A stretch of 64,000 bases of DNA from Tsukamurella paurometabola DSM 20162 (lineage in GTDB: Bacteria > Actinomycetota > Actinomycetes > Mycobacteriales > Mycobacteriaceae), in NCBI RefSeq assembly GCF_000092225.1, contig NC_014158.1, forward strand, positions 2,232,001 to 2,296,000, read 5' to 3'. Positions 32,094-42,338 of this stretch are shown piece by piece. The first letter of the stretch is position 1. Each line of letters starts with the position of its first letter. Made by a program: the position numbers and the translations under genes. The notes below the pieces were generated by a model. The model did no database searches, had not been told where the DNA came from, and was given only the letters and a program-made list of their open reading frames with translations.

Positions 32094-34833
32094 ACTGGAG
32101 CTGTTCGCCGAGCGCCTCGACTTCACCCTCGACCCGTTCCAGCGCGACGGCTGCGCCGCCCTCGAGAACGGGCACGGCGTACTGGTGTGCGCCCCCACCG
32201 GCGCCGGCAAGACGGTGGTGGGTGAGTTCGCGGTGCACTTGGCACTCGCCGGCGGCACGAAGTGCTTCTACACCACGCCGATCAAAGCACTCTCGAACCA
32301 GAAGCACGCGGAGCTCGTGGCCCGGTACGGTGCCGACAAGGTGGGCCTGCTCACCGGCGATACGTCGATCAACTCGCACGCTCCCGTGGTCGTGATGACG
32401 ACCGAAGTGCTGCGCAACATGCTCTACGCGGATTCGCCCACGCTGGACGGACTGAGTCACGTGGTGATGGACGAGGTGCACTACCTCGCCGACCGGTTCC
32501 GTGGCGCCGTCTGGGAGGAGGTGATCCTGCACCTCCCTGCCGATGTTCGGCTGGTCAGCCTGTCCGCGACGGTCTCCAACGCCGAAGAGTTCGGCGCCTG
32601 GATCACCGAGGTCCGCGGCGATACGACCGTCATCGTCGACGAGAAGCGTCCCGTTCCGCTGTGGCAGCACATGCTGGTGGGACGCCGCCTGTTCGATCTG
32701 TTCGACACCAGGGCGCTGCGCGCCTCCCAGGAATCCGGCGGTAAGAACGCGCTGGTTCTCGACGCCGCTCTGGTGCGCTACGTCAAGCAACGCGAATCGC
32801 TCGACCGCAGCCGCGACCCCGGCATCGTCAGCCCCACGGGACGGCGTGCCGGACGCGGCAGGCCACAGGCCACCCGGCGCCCCATTCCGCGCCCCGAGGT
32901 GATCGCGCTCCTCGATGCCGAGGGGCTCCTACCCGCCATCACGTTCGTCTTCTCGCGCGCCGGCTGCGAGCAGGCGCTCACCCAGTGTCTGCGCTCCCCG
33001 GTCGTGCTCACCACGCAGGACCAGGCCGCGGAGATCGGCGCGATCATCGACAAGCACGTCGCCGAGTTCTCTCCCGCCGATCTGGAACTGCTCGGCTTCG
33101 AGGAGTGGCGCGCCGCGCTCACGCGGGGGTTCGCCGCTCACCACGCCGGGATGCTGCCGGCATTCCGGCACGCCGTCGAGGAACTCTTCGTCAAGGGCCT
33201 GGTGCGCGCCGTCTTCGCGACCGAGACCCTGGCGCTGGGGATCAACATGCCCGCCCGCACCGTGGTTCTCGAACGGCTCGTGAAGTTCAACGGGGAGACC
33301 CACAACGAACTCACACCGGGGGAGTACACCCAGCTCACCGGCCGCGCCGGCCGGCGCGGTATCGACGTTGAGGGCCACGCCGTGGTGCTCTGGCAGACCG
33401 GGGTCCGGCCGCAGGAGGTGGCCGGGCTCGCGGGCGCTCGCACCTTCCCTCTCGTCAGTTCGTTCACGCCCGGTTACAACATGTCGATCAACCTGGTCGA
33501 TCGACTCGGACGGGCCGGGGCGGAACGGCTGCTCGAAGCGAGCTTCGCCCAATTCCAGGCCGATCGCTCGGTCGTGGGCCTCGCCAAGCGGGTGCAGCGC
33601 GGTGAGAAGGAACTCGATCAGCTGCGTGCGCAGATCACCGATGCGGCAGGCGGCGCCGACTACCTCGAATACGTCCGGCTGCGTGAAGCCGTGCGCAGCC
33701 GCGAGCGTTCGCTGCGGCGCCAGCACCTGTCCGATCGGCGTGACGGTGCCGCCACCGCGTTGGGCGAGCTGCGCCGGGGCGATGTGGTCGCGGTCACCGG
33801 CGGCAAACGCCGCGGATTGGCACTCGTCGTGGAGCCATCCGGAGATCGCCGCGATCCCAAGCCGGTCGTGGTCACCGAGAGCGGCTGGTCGGGCAGGGTC
33901 GGCGCATCGGACTTCGTCGGCGACCTCCCCGTGCTGGGCACGCTCCGGGTGCCGAAGAACGCCGACTACCGGTCGGGGCGCGGTAAGCGCGACTTGGCTT
34001 CGACACTGCGGAACAGCGGAATCTCCGCGCCACGGCAGCAGGCCAAGGCGGCCCGCCCGGCCGCGACGGACGGAGAGCTCGCAGACCTCCGTGCGCAAAT
34101 GCGTGCGCATCCCGCACACACCGGACAGCGGGCAGCCGAACTCGACCGGCTCGCCGAGCGGTACGCGCGGCTCGAGCGCGAGACGACGGCCGCCGCCGCG
34201 ACCGTCCGTGCCACCACCTCATCGCTCGCGGTCACCTTCGAGCGGATCGTTGCTCTGCTCGACGATCGCGGCTATCTGGAGACGGTCGACGGTGACGTGG
34301 TGCTCACCGAGGCGGGGCACCGGTTGGCCCGGGTGTACAGCGAATCCGATCTCCTGGTGTGCGAGTGCATCGAGGACGGAGTCTTCGACGGTCTCGCTCC
34401 GGCCGAGCTCGCGGCCGTGGTCTCGGCGATGGTGTTCGAGTCCCGGGGCGACCGCGGCGGCGCCATCCTGACCGGCGAGCGAGTTCCGGGCGGGGTGCGT
34501 TCGGCGGTCCGCGACATCGCCGATCGATGGACCGACATCGTCGCGGCCGAGGCGGCGCACCGGCTCGAACCCAGTCGCGAACCCGACGTCGGATTCGTCG
34601 CTCCGATGTATCAGTGGGCGGGCGGGGGCACCCTCGCCGCCACGCTCATCGCCGCCGGTGAACGGGGTCAACCGCTGCCTGCTGGTGACTTCGTCCGGTG
34701 GTGCCGGCAGGTGATCGACCTGCTCGACCAGATCCGCCAGACCTCACTGCAGACCCGGCCCGGTCTCGCCGCGGTCGCGACGGCTGCGATCGCCGGGATT
34801 CGGCGCGGCGTCGTCGCCGAATCCGGTGCCTGA
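32080..34833 (+). CDS. helY: HelY-like superfamily II (Ski2-type) RNA/DNA helicase
   Basis: 917 residues. Motifs in order: Q-like [17 protein letters not shown], Walker A APTGAGKT (about residue 42), [16 protein letters not shown] box [45 protein letters not shown] and [12 protein letters not shown]. The C-terminal DSHCT-like domain ([42 protein letters not shown]) places it with Ski2/Mtr4-type helicases. The role is probably RNA processing or turnover. The start ATG overlaps the end of tatC. Confidence 0.93.
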   Translation: MTSSELELFAERLDFTLDPFQRDGCAALENGHGVLVCAPTGAGKTVVGEFAVHLALAGGTKCFYTTPIKALSNQKHAELVARYGADKVGLLTGDTSINSHAPVVVMTTEVLRNMLYADSPTLDGLSHVVMDEVHYLADRFRGAVWEEVILHLPADVRLVSLSATVSNAEEFGAWITEVRGDTTVIVDEKRPVPLWQHMLVGRRLFDLFDTRALRASQESGGKNALVLDAALVRYVKQRESLDRSRDPGIVSPTGRRAGRGRPQATRRPIPRPEVIALLDAEGLLPAITFVFSRAGCEQALTQCLRSPVVLTTQDQAAEIGAIIDKHVAEFSPADLELLGFEEWRAALTRGFAAHHAGMLPAFRHAVEELFVKGLVRAVFATETLALGINMPARTVVLERLVKFNGETHNELTPGEYTQLTGRAGRRGIDVEGHAVVLWQTGVRPQEVAGLAGARTFPLVSSFTPGYNMSINLVDRLGRAGAERLLEASFAQFQADRSVVGLAKRVQRGEKELDQLRAQITDAAGGADYLEYVRLREAVRSRERSLRRQHLSDRRDGAATALGELRRGDVVAVTGGKRRGLALVVEPSGDRRDPKPVVVTESGWSGRVGASDFVGDLPVLGTLRVPKNADYRSGRGKRDLASTLRNSGISAPRQQAKAARPAATDGELADLRAQMRAHPAHTGQRAAELDRLAERYARLERETTAAAATVRATTSSLAVTFERIVALLDDRGYLETVDGDVVLTEAGHRLARVYSESDLLVCECIEDGVFDGLAPAELAAVVSAMVFESRGDRGGAILTGERVPGGVRSAVRDIADRWTDIVAAEAAHRLEPSREPDVGFVAPMYQWAGGGTLAATLIAAGERGQPLPAGDFVRWCRQVIDLLDQIRQTSLQTRPGLAAVATAAIAGIRRGVVAESGA

Positions 34834-34905
34834 TCCGGTACGTTGAACCCACACGCGTAGTAGTCGGTAGGTGTCCTCGCCCGCCGACCGGGGAGGAGTG
34901 GACCG

Positions 34906-35589
34906 ATGAGCAACCCGCAGGACCCGAACCAGTGGGCACAGCAGGGCTGGCAGCAACCGGGTCAGCCCGGCCAGCCCCCGCAGGGCTCCGATCAGACGCA
35001 GATCACTCCACAGTTCGGCGGCCAGCCGCCCGCCGGGCAGCCCTACGCCGCGCCGGGTGCAGACCAGACCCAGATCGCCCCCCAGTTCGGTGGACAGTGG
35101 CCGGGGGCACAGGGCCAGCCCGGCCAGTATCCGCAGGGCCAGCCCGGTCAGCCGCAGCCCGGTCAGCACTCCGGTCAGTTCGGATACCCGGGCCAGCCCG
35201 GTCAGCCCTACGGCCAGTTCGTCCCGCAGTACGCGGGCGCACCCGGGATGCCGGGCGCACCGAAGAAGTCGAAGAACGGACTGATCATCGGGATCGGCGC
35301 CGCGGTCGTCATCGCGATCGTGGTGATCGTGGTCCTCGTCGGCTATTTCACCGACGCCTTCTTCGGCAAGAAGTTCGACAACGGCGCGGTGAACGAGGGG
35401 GTCACCAAGGTGCTGAAGGAGAACTACAACGAGTCCGACACCAAGGACGTCAAGTGCAACACCGACGGCGTGAAGGTGAAGGAGGGGAGCACTTTCACCT
35501 GCGATGCCACGATCAGCGGTAAGCAGCGCACCGTGGACGTCAAGGTTCTCGACAGCGACGGCAAGTACCAGGTGGGCGCACCGAACTGA
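34906..35589 (+). CDS. DUF4333 membrane protein with Gln/Pro/Gly-rich N-terminus
   Basis: 227 residues. The first 120 are low-complexity Gln/Pro/Gly, including a near-exact repeat [12 protein letters not shown] / [12 protein letters not shown] (about residues 29-40 and 53-64). One membrane helix follows ([23 protein letters not shown], about 125-147), then an external DUF4333 domain with two cysteines ([21 protein letters not shown]) probably joined by a disulfide. Function unknown; the same gene follows helY in mycobacteria. GGGGAGGAG lies upstream of ATG 34906. Confidence 0.88.
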   Translation: MSNPQDPNQWAQQGWQQPGQPGQPPQGSDQTQITPQFGGQPPAGQPYAAPGADQTQIAPQFGGQWPGAQGQPGQYPQGQPGQPQPGQHSGQFGYPGQPGQPYGQFVPQYAGAPGMPGAPKKSKNGLIIGIGAAVVIAIVVIVVLVGYFTDAFFGKKFDNGAVNEGVTKVLKENYNESDTKDVKCNTDGVKVKEGSTFTCDATISGKQRTVDVKVLDSDGKYQVGAPN

Positions 35590-35601
35590 CGCCGGCCCGG
35601 C

Positions 35602-36564
35602 TCAGTTCCGCAGCGCTGCCAGCAACCGCTCCACCTGCGCACCGATCCGCAGCTCCACGGCCAACTCGGCCAGGCGCTGCGGATCACGCGGTTCTGCGGG
35701 CACTGCGTCCGGCCCCGATACCGCGACGTCGGCCGCGCGCCGCACCCACACCACGTCCCACGCGGCATCGAGGTAGTCGGACGAGTTCACGATCGAGGCG
35801 GCGGCTCGGGCCGGCAACGGTGACGGCTGCTGGGCGGCGGCGTCCCGGATCGCGGCCAAGGATCCGTACTGCAACAACAGTTTCGAGGCCGTCTTCTCAC
35901 CGATGCCGGGCACTCCTGGCAGTCCGTCGGAGGGGTCGCCCCGCAGCAACGCCAGCTCGGCGTAGGCCTCGCCCGCGCGGTCCGCAGGAAGCCCGTACTT
36001 CTCCGCCACCTCGGCAGGACCGAACATCTCCGCCTTGGCGATACCGCGGCCGATGTACAGACACTTCACCGGCGGCGGCGTGTCGTCCGCGACCTGCAGC
36101 AGGTCCCGGTCACCGGAGACCACGATCACCGGGTCCACCTGTTCCTGCGCCGCCAACGTCCCCAACACGTCGTCGGCTTCGAGCCCCTCGGCACCTGCGG
36201 TCGCGATGCCGACGGCGTCGAGCACCTCGAGAATCATGTCGACCTGCGGAGCCAGCGTATCGGGCACCTCCTCGGCGCCGTCCTCGGCGTCTTCGGCCAC
36301 CCGGTGCGTCTTGTACGTGGGCAGCAGGTCCACGCGGAAGGCCGGCCGCCAGTCCAAATCCAGGCAGGCCACCAACCGACCGGGCCGATGCGTCGCGATC
36401 AACTGGGACGTCATATCGAGAAAGCCGCGCAGTGCGTTCACCGATCGCCCGTCGGCGGCTTTCACCTTGTCCGGGATCGCGTAGTAGGCGCGGAACCACA
36501 GGCCCGCCGAATCGAGCAGCATCAGCGGCCGAGCGGGGGCGGCATCGTTGGTCACGGGAGTCAT
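35602..36564 (-). CDS. 5'-3' exonuclease (FEN-like, DNA polymerase I N-terminal type)
   Basis: 320 residues, standalone flap-type nuclease. The acidic metal site is visible: LLDSAGLWFRAYYAIP, CLDLDWRPAFR, EADDVLGTLA, VSGDRDLLQV, and the helix-3-turn-helix DNA-binding text GDPSDGLPGVPGIGEKTA. It probably trims RNA primers or flaps in addition to PolA. ATG 36564 is chosen because the frame above it, though open to 37404, is antisense to pepE and not conserved. Confidence 0.9.
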   Translation of the reverse strand: MTPVTNDAAPARPLMLLDSAGLWFRAYYAIPDKVKAADGRSVNALRGFLDMTSQLIATHRPGRLVACLDLDWRPAFRVDLLPTYKTHRVAEDAEDGAEEVPDTLAPQVDMILEVLDAVGIATAGAEGLEADDVLGTLAAQEQVDPVIVVSGDRDLLQVADDTPPPVKCLYIGRGIAKAEMFGPAEVAEKYGLPADRAGEAYAELALLRGDPSDGLPGVPGIGEKTASKLLLQYGSLAAIRDAAAQQPSPLPARAAASIVNSSDYLDAAWDVVWVRRAADVAVSGPDAVPAEPRDPQRLAELAVELRIGAQVERLLAALRN

Positions 36565-36630
36565 CGTGACACACGGCCGACGCTCGCAGGTCCGCCACGG
36601 ACGTCGCCCGGGCAGTGAGAGTATGGATCC

Positions 36631-37746
36631 ATGACTTCCTTCCCCGCCTCCGTGTACGCGAACCGTCTCACTCGGGCTCAACAACTCGGCACCGCAGCGG
36701 GGACCCCGCTGGTGATCACACCCGGTCCCGATCTCGCCTATCTCACCGGCATCGTCAGCGAATCCTTCGAGCGACTGACCGCATTGGTGATCACCGCGGA
36801 CGGATTCGCGCTGGTACTGCCGCGACTGGAGCTGGCGATCCTTACCGAGTCCGCGGTGCCGGGCCTCGCCGACGCCGGGGTCGAGCTGACAGTCACCGAT
36901 TGGGTCGACGGGGCCGACCCGTACGCACTCGTCGTCGACCGGTTCGCCGGGGCGGAGCGGATCGCGGTGGGTGACGCAGTTCCGGCGCTGCACCTGGTGC
37001 CTCTGCTCGAACGCGGCGTCTCCGCCGAGTTGGCGACCGGTGTGCTGCGGCGGCTGCGAATGATCAAGGACCGAGCCGAAATCGACGAGCTGCGGGCCGC
37101 GGGCGCCGCGATCGACCGGGTGCATGCCCGCGTTCCCGACATCCTGAAGGTGGGGCGCACCGAGCGCGAGGTGGCCGACGACATCGCCGCCGCGATCGTC
37201 GAGGAGGGGCATACGGTAGCTGCCTTCGTCATCGTCGGTTCGGGCCCGCACGGTGCCGATCCGCATCACGAGGTCTCCGACCGCGTGATCGAGGCCGGTG
37301 ATGTGGTCGTCGTCGATATCGGCGGACCTCTGCCCTCGGGCTACAACTCGGATTCGACACGCACCTACTCGATGGGCGAGCCCGCCGCCGATATCGCGCA
37401 GCAATACGCGGTCTTAGAACGCGCGCAGGCGGCGTCGGTCGCCGCGGTGCGGCCGGGAGTGAGTGCGGAGTCGATCGACGCGGCGGGCCGCGCGCTGCTC
37501 ACCGACGCCGGACTCGGCGAGTACTTCGTCCATCGCACCGGCCACGGAATCGGCCTGTCAGTGCACGAAGAGCCGTACGTGGTCGCGGGAAACGAACTCC
37601 CGGTCGAGCCGGGCATGGCCTTCTCGATCGAACCGGGCATCTACTTCCGGGGTTCGTGGGGAGCGAGGATCGAAGATATCGTGATCGTCACCGAGGACGG
37701 ATGCGAGCCGGTGAATACGCGCCCGCACGGCCTGACGGTGCTGTAG
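36631..37746 (+). CDS. pepE: M24 family aminopeptidase (Xaa-Pro dipeptidase-like)
   Basis: 371 residues. An N-terminal creatinase-like domain (FPASVYANRLTRAQQLGTAAGTPLVI) is followed by the pita-bread metallopeptidase domain with metal ligands in VVVDIGGPLPSGYNSDSTRTY (two Asp), HRTGHGIGLSVHEEPYV (His), IEPGIYF (Glu) and ARIEDIVIVTEDG (Glu). It cleaves Xaa-Pro or similar dipeptides in the cytosol. It is divergent from the exonuclease gene, as in mycobacteria. Confidence 0.93.
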   Translation: MTSFPASVYANRLTRAQQLGTAAGTPLVITPGPDLAYLTGIVSESFERLTALVITADGFALVLPRLELAILTESAVPGLADAGVELTVTDWVDGADPYALVVDRFAGAERIAVGDAVPALHLVPLLERGVSAELATGVLRRLRMIKDRAEIDELRAAGAAIDRVHARVPDILKVGRTEREVADDIAAAIVEEGHTVAAFVIVGSGPHGADPHHEVSDRVIEAGDVVVVDIGGPLPSGYNSDSTRTYSMGEPAADIAQQYAVLERAQAASVAAVRPGVSAESIDAAGRALLTDAGLGEYFVHRTGHGIGLSVHEEPYVVAGNELPVEPGMAFSIEPGIYFRGSWGARIEDIVIVTEDGCEPVNTRPHGLTVL

Positions 37747-37795
37747 CCATGGGATATCCCGGGGCTCGAATCGACTTCTCACAGGAGGATCCCGC

Positions 37796-39244
37796 ATGAC
37801 CCACGGCGGCGGAGCCACGCCCGACGAACCGTCCATCTACGAGGAGGGCGACGGCAACAGCGGGCGGGTCATCCAGATCGCCGTGGTCGCGGCGATGGGC
37901 GGCTTGCTCTTCGGGTACGACAGCGCCGTCATCAACGGCGCCACGAAAGCCATCGAGGGCTACTTCGACATCCACGGCTACACACTCGGGTTCGCCGTAG
38001 CTTCTGCGCTATTGGGCGCTGCTGCGGGCGCCATGACAGCGGGCCGGATCGCCGATCGCATCGGCCGGCTGCGGGTGATGCAGATCGCGGCGATCCTGTT
38101 CCTGGCCAGCGCGGTGGGGTGTGCCTTCGCCTACGACCTGTGGGTGCTCATCGTCTTCCGGATCGTCGGCGGCATCGGCGTGGGCGTGGCCTCGGTGATC
38201 GCTCCGGCGTACATCGCGGAGGTCTCCCCGGCGCGGATCCGCGGCCGCCTCGGCTCCCTGCAGCAGATGGCGATCGTGCTCGGCATCTTCCTGTCGTTGT
38301 TGATCGACTGGTTGCTGGCCTCACTCGCGGGCGGTGCGTCGAACGAGCTCTGGCTGGGACTGGAGGCGTGGCGATGGATGTTCCTGGTGATGGCGATCCC
38401 CGCCATCGTGTACGGCGTCGCCTCGACGATGATCCCGGAATCGCCCCGGTATCTGGTGGCGCGTCATCGCATTCCGGAGGCCCGCCGGGTGTTGTCGATG
38501 CTCCTGGGCGAGAAGAACCTCGATATCACCGTGCATCGGATCGAGGAGAGCCTCGCCGGTGAACAGAAGCACTCCTGGCGCGATCTGATCAAGCCCGGCG
38601 GCGGTGTGTACCCGATCGTCTGGGTGGGCCTGCTGCTGTCGATCTTCCAGCAGGCCGTGGGGATCAACGTGATCTTCTACTACTCGAACATGCTGTGGCA
38701 GGCGGTGGGCTTCAAGGAATCCCAGTCGAACATCATCAGCGTCTTCACCTCGATCGTGAACGTCCTGGTGACCATCGTCGCGATTCTGCTGGTCGACCGG
38801 ATCGGGCGGCGGCCGCTGCTGCTGATCGGTTCGATCGGCATGGCCGTCTCGCTGGCGACGATGGCGGTCTGCTTCAGTACCGCGACGATCGGCGCCGACG
38901 GCGCGCCGGCGCTCGGAGGCGCAGTCGGCGTGATCGCTCTCATCGCTGCGAATCTGTTCGTGATCTTCTTCGGTGTCAGCTGGGGTCCAGTGGTGTGGGT
39001 GCTCCTCGGCGAGATGTTCCCGAACCGGATCCGTGGCGCCGCACTGTCGCTCGCGGCGGCCGCGCAATGGGCGGCGAACTGGGCCATCACCGTCACCTTC
39101 CCGAAGATGGAGGGCAATCTGACGCTGGCCTACGGGCTGTACGCGCTGTTCGCCCTGCTGTCCCTGTTCTTCGTGTACCGGTTCGTGCCGGAGACGCGCG
39201 GCAAATCACTGGAGGACATGGACGGGAGCGTGCCCGCGCGCTAG
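37796..39244 (+). CDS. Sugar porter of the major facilitator superfamily
   Basis: 482 residues, 12 membrane helices. Sugar-porter signatures are clear: GYDSAVINGA in helix 1, GRIADRIGRLR in loop 2-3, PESPRYLV after helix 6, QQAVGINVIFYYSN in helix 7 and PETRGKSLE at the end. Likely a proton-coupled hexose or pentose importer. AGGAGG lies 5 nt before ATG 37796. A GGGATATCCC palindrome sits in the upstream gap. Its stop overlaps the convergent gene's stop by 4 bp. Confidence 0.94.
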   Translation: MTHGGGATPDEPSIYEEGDGNSGRVIQIAVVAAMGGLLFGYDSAVINGATKAIEGYFDIHGYTLGFAVASALLGAAAGAMTAGRIADRIGRLRVMQIAAILFLASAVGCAFAYDLWVLIVFRIVGGIGVGVASVIAPAYIAEVSPARIRGRLGSLQQMAIVLGIFLSLLIDWLLASLAGGASNELWLGLEAWRWMFLVMAIPAIVYGVASTMIPESPRYLVARHRIPEARRVLSMLLGEKNLDITVHRIEESLAGEQKHSWRDLIKPGGGVYPIVWVGLLLSIFQQAVGINVIFYYSNMLWQAVGFKESQSNIISVFTSIVNVLVTIVAILLVDRIGRRPLLLIGSIGMAVSLATMAVCFSTATIGADGAPALGGAVGVIALIAANLFVIFFGVSWGPVVWVLLGEMFPNRIRGAALSLAAAAQWAANWAITVTFPKMEGNLTLAYGLYALFALLSLFFVYRFVPETRGKSLEDMDGSVPAR

Positions 39245-39639
39245 CTACGCAGTCCAGGCGAACCCAGCACGCGGGTCACATCGATCTCGATGACCACACG
39301 CTGCGGATTCTCCCGCGGCACGCGATAGCGCAGGGCGTAACGGCGCTCCGCCTCGCGGACGTGCTCCCGATCGGTGTACACCCGGGCCGGACCTTCCAGG
39401 GTGATCCATTGGCCACCGTCGACCTGGGTGACGGCGGCATAGCCACCGCGTTCGGCGTTGCGCGCCTTCTGACTCCCGCCGGAGGTGATCACGCGCACCA
39501 GCCCCGCGTCGGCGTCGTAGGTGAAGGCGATGGCCACCGTGTGCGGAGTGCCGTCTGCGCGCAGCGTGCTCAATGTCGCGAGGTGGCGTTCGGTGACGAA
39601 GGTCAGGGCGTCCGCGTTGAGGTCTGTCACACCTGCCAC
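39241..39639 (-). CDS. PPOX-class F420-type reductase (Rv2074-like)
   Basis: 132 residues of split-barrel fold: FVTERHLATLSTLRADGTPHTVAIAFTYD, then SQKARNAERGGYAAVTQVDGGQWITLEGPARV, matching the small F420-binding family in which the M. tuberculosis relative reduces biliverdin. GTG 39639 is used; GTG 39630 is an alternative. It lies divergent from the SDR gene just before cobL, an arrangement kept in mycobacteria. Confidence 0.87.
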   Translation of the reverse strand: MAGVTDLNADALTFVTERHLATLSTLRADGTPHTVAIAFTYDADAGLVRVITSGGSQKARNAERGGYAAVTQVDGGQWITLEGPARVYTDREHVREAERRYALRYRVPRENPQRVVIEIDVTRVLGSPGLRS

Positions 39640-39652
39640 GGTAGCCGGGGCC

Positions 39653-39658
39653 TAGTCT
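39653..39658 (+). promoter_or_regulatory. -10 box TAGTCT
   Basis: TAGTCT ends 6 nt before GTG 39665 and no ribosome binding site is present, so the SDR-cobL-cobM-cobK transcript is probably leaderless. Confidence 0.5.
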
Positions 39659-39664
39659 GGTGCG

Positions 39665-40450
39665 GTGACTCGGCAAGGAATGCCCGACGGTGCGGTGCTA
39701 CTGCTCGGTGGGCGCAGCGAGGTGGGCCTGGAGGTCGCGCGACGGATCGCACCCGGCCGCGATGTGGTGTTGGCCGCGCGCCGGTCGAGCGACCTCGACG
39801 CGCAGATCGAGACGCTGCGAGCCGCGGGCGCCACCGGTGTCTTCCCGGTGGAGTTCGACGCGGACCGGACGGAGCAGCACGGGCTGTTCCTCGACGAGGT
39901 CGCCGACCGGTTCGGGCGGATCGGTGTGGCGATCGTTGCCTTCGGCATCCTCGGAGATCAGGCGCGGGCGGAGGCCGATCCCACGCACGCGGTGCAGATC
40001 GCGCAGACCGACTACGTGGCCCAGGTGTCGATCCTGTTGGGCCTGGCGAACCTGGTGCGCGAGCAGGACCAGCGCGCGGGTCGACGGGGCGCGATCATCG
40101 CGTTCAGTTCGGTGGCCGGGGTCCGGGTCCGGAAGGCGAACTACGTATACGGCAGCACGAAGGCAGGACTCGACGGGTTCGTCCAGGGATTCACGGATTC
40201 GTTGCACGGCTCCGGTATTCAGGTGCTGCTCGCTCGCCCAGGGTTCATCATCGGCGCGATGACCCGTGACCTCATGGCCTCCGGCGTCACACCCGCGCCG
40301 TTCAGCCGCACTGCACCGCAGGTGGCCGACGCGACCGTGAGGGCACTGCGCCGGGGACGGCGAGTGGTGTGGATTCCGCCGGTACTGCGCCCGCTGTACG
40401 CGGGATTGCGGTTCGTGCCCCAGGCGGTGTGGCGGCGGTTGCCACGATGA
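39665..40450 (+). CDS. Short-chain dehydrogenase/reductase (Rv2073c-like)
   Basis: 261 residues. The nucleotide-binding text is LLLGGRSEVGLEVARRIAPGRDVVLAARRSSDL, and the active site YGSTKAG (Tyr and Lys of YxxxK) follows SSVAGVRVRKANYV. The overall plan resembles the DprE2-like actinobacterial SDRs, but the substrate is not known. Its stop overlaps the cobL start by 4 bp, so it is the first gene of the cobLMK operon. Confidence 0.88.
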   Translation: MTRQGMPDGAVLLLGGRSEVGLEVARRIAPGRDVVLAARRSSDLDAQIETLRAAGATGVFPVEFDADRTEQHGLFLDEVADRFGRIGVAIVAFGILGDQARAEADPTHAVQIAQTDYVAQVSILLGLANLVREQDQRAGRRGAIIAFSSVAGVRVRKANYVYGSTKAGLDGFVQGFTDSLHGSGIQVLLARPGFIIGAMTRDLMASGVTPAPFSRTAPQVADATVRALRRGRRVVWIPPVLRPLYAGLRFVPQAVWRRLPR

Positions 40451-41583
40451 CGGTCGTGGTGGTGGGCATCGGCGCCGACGGCTGGTCCGGCCTCACCGAG
40501 GGTTCTCGTCAGGAATTGCAGCGTGCCAGGGTGATCCATGGTGCACCTCGCCAATTGCAGTATCTCCCCGCGGACCTGGCCGCGGATCTGCGACCGTGGC
40601 CCTCGCCGATGATTCCGGGGTTGGCGTCGGTACGGCCCGGCGAGCACGTGCTGGCCAGTGGCGATCCGATGTTCTACGGAATCGGCGCGACCCTCACCAG
40701 GCACCGGCCCGACCTGGTGTTGCGCGTGCTGCCTCACCTGTCATCCTTCGCGCTCGCCTGCGCACGACTGGGGTGGCCCGCGCAGGACGTGGTGGTGGTG
40801 TCCGCCGTGGCCCGAGATCCCGCACCCCTGGTGCAAGCGGTGCGTGCCGGGCGGCGGGTGATCGCGCTCAGCGAGTCGGGGGCCACCCCGGACGCGCTCG
40901 CGGATCTGCTCGCCGAGGCGGCACTCGCCGCCGACCTGACGGTGCTCGAACAGCTCGGGGGTGAACGGGAGCGCGTTCGGCCTTGGCACCGCGGAGCCGG
41001 GGTCGACGATCTCAACGTGGTGGCCGTCGAACCGCGCGCGGGGGCTGTGCCCTTCGAATTCGAGCACGACGGGCAGATCACCAAATCCGACATCCGCGCA
41101 GTGACGGTGGCCGCATTGCGCCCCTCCTCGGGCTGGGTGTGGGACTTCGGCGCGGGCTCGGGGTCGGTCGGGATCAGCTGGGCCTTGGCCGCGGGCGGCT
41201 CCGTCGTGGCGGTAGAGCGGCGCGCCGACCGGGCGGATCGTGTGCGGCGCAATGCGGCTCGCGCGGGCGTCCGCAACGAGGTGGTGGTCGCCGATTCCGC
41301 GGATCTGTCCACCGACCTACCGCGGCCGGATGCGATCTTCATCGGCGGCGGTCTCACCGAGACGCTGGCCGCGGCGTGCGTCGGTATCCTGCCGCCGGGC
41401 GGGCGGCTCGTCGCGAATACCGTCACCGTCGAGGGCCAGACGCGGGCCGCTCTGCTCTGTGCCCGATTCGGTGGCGCACTGCGGTCTTACACCGTGGCCG
41501 ATCAGCGCCCACTGGGGGCCGGGACCGCATGGGAGCCGCGGCGCCCCGTGGTGCAGTGGATCTACGTGAAAGAGGAAGTGTGA
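40447..41583 (+). CDS. cobL: CobL, precorrin-6Y C5,15-methyltransferase (decarboxylating)
   Basis: 378 residues with two domains: an N-terminal tetrapyrrole methylase (VVVGIGADGWSGLTEGSRQEL, LASGDPMFYGIG, residues 1-195) and a C-terminal CbiT-like SAM methyltransferase (VWDFGAGSGSVGISWA near residue 237). The fused form methylates C5 and C15 and removes the acetate carboxyl, making precorrin-8X. ATG 40447 overlaps the SDR stop. Confidence 0.95.
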   Translation: MTVVVVGIGADGWSGLTEGSRQELQRARVIHGAPRQLQYLPADLAADLRPWPSPMIPGLASVRPGEHVLASGDPMFYGIGATLTRHRPDLVLRVLPHLSSFALACARLGWPAQDVVVVSAVARDPAPLVQAVRAGRRVIALSESGATPDALADLLAEAALAADLTVLEQLGGERERVRPWHRGAGVDDLNVVAVEPRAGAVPFEFEHDGQITKSDIRAVTVAALRPSSGWVWDFGAGSGSVGISWALAAGGSVVAVERRADRADRVRRNAARAGVRNEVVVADSADLSTDLPRPDAIFIGGGLTETLAAACVGILPPGGRLVANTVTVEGQTRAALLCARFGGALRSYTVADQRPLGAGTAWEPRRPVVQWIYVKEEV

Positions 41584-42338
41584 CCGTCTACTTCATCGGC
41601 GCAGGTCCCGGGGCACCTGATCTACTGACACTGCGTGGCGCGGAACTGCTGGCCCGGTGCGCGGTGTGCCTCTACGCGGGTTCCCTCGTGCCCCAGGAGA
41701 TGCTGGATCGCTGCCCGTCGAGCGCCCGGTTGGTGAATACGGCGCGGATGCCGCTGGACGACATCGTCTCCGAGATGGTGGCGGCGCATCATGCGGGTCA
41801 CGATGTGGCACGGCTGCACTCGGGTGATATGTCCCTGTATTCGGCGTTCACGGAGCAGGCGGCCCGGTTGGATGCAGCGGGCGTGCCCTACCAGGTGATC
41901 CCGGGGGTGCCGGCGTTCGCGGCGGCGTCCGCAGCGCTGCACCGGGAGCTGACGGTGCCGGGTGTGGGGCAGTCGCTTCTGGTGACCCGGGTATCAACGC
42001 TCTCGACCGATATGCCCCCGGGGGAGGACCTCGCGTCGCTCGCGGCCACCGGTGTGACCCTGGCGCTCCACCTGGCCGCCCATCGCGGCCCCGAGCTGAC
42101 GGCCGAACTGGTCCCGCATTACGGTGCCGACTGTCCGGTGGCGGTAGTGGCGTTCGCCAGCCGACCCGAGCAGCAGATCGTCCGGTGCCGTCTGGCCGAC
42201 CTCCCGCAGCGGCTCACGGAAGCCGGGATCTCCAAGACCGCGGTCATCTTCGTCGGCCGTGTCCTCGATGCCGAGACCGTCGTGGACAGCTATCTGTACT
42301 CGGCCGCGCGACTCCGCGCGCCCGGGGCGAGCCATTGA
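41580..42338 (+). CDS. cobM: CobM, precorrin-4 C11-methyltransferase
   Basis: 252 residues. VYFIGAGPGAPDLLTLRGAELLARCAVCLYAGSLVP is the family start, LHSGDMSLYSAFTEQ the substrate loop and VIPGVPAFAAASAAL the SAM-binding part. It adds the C11 methyl to give precorrin-5. GTG 41580 overlaps the cobL stop by 4 bp and is preceded by AGAGGAA. Confidence 0.95.
   Translation: MTVYFIGAGPGAPDLLTLRGAELLARCAVCLYAGSLVPQEMLDRCPSSARLVNTARMPLDDIVSEMVAAHHAGHDVARLHSGDMSLYSAFTEQAARLDAAGVPYQVIPGVPAFAAASAALHRELTVPGVGQSLLVTRVSTLSTDMPPGEDLASLAATGVTLALHLAAHRGPELTAELVPHYGADCPVAVVAFASRPEQQIVRCRLADLPQRLTEAGISKTAVIFVGRVLDAETVVDSYLYSAARLRAPGASH

Noticed and set aside
36565-37404. N-terminal extension of the 5'-3' exonuclease
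   Set aside because: The frame stays open to 37404, but this part is antisense to pepE and unlike the nuclease family.
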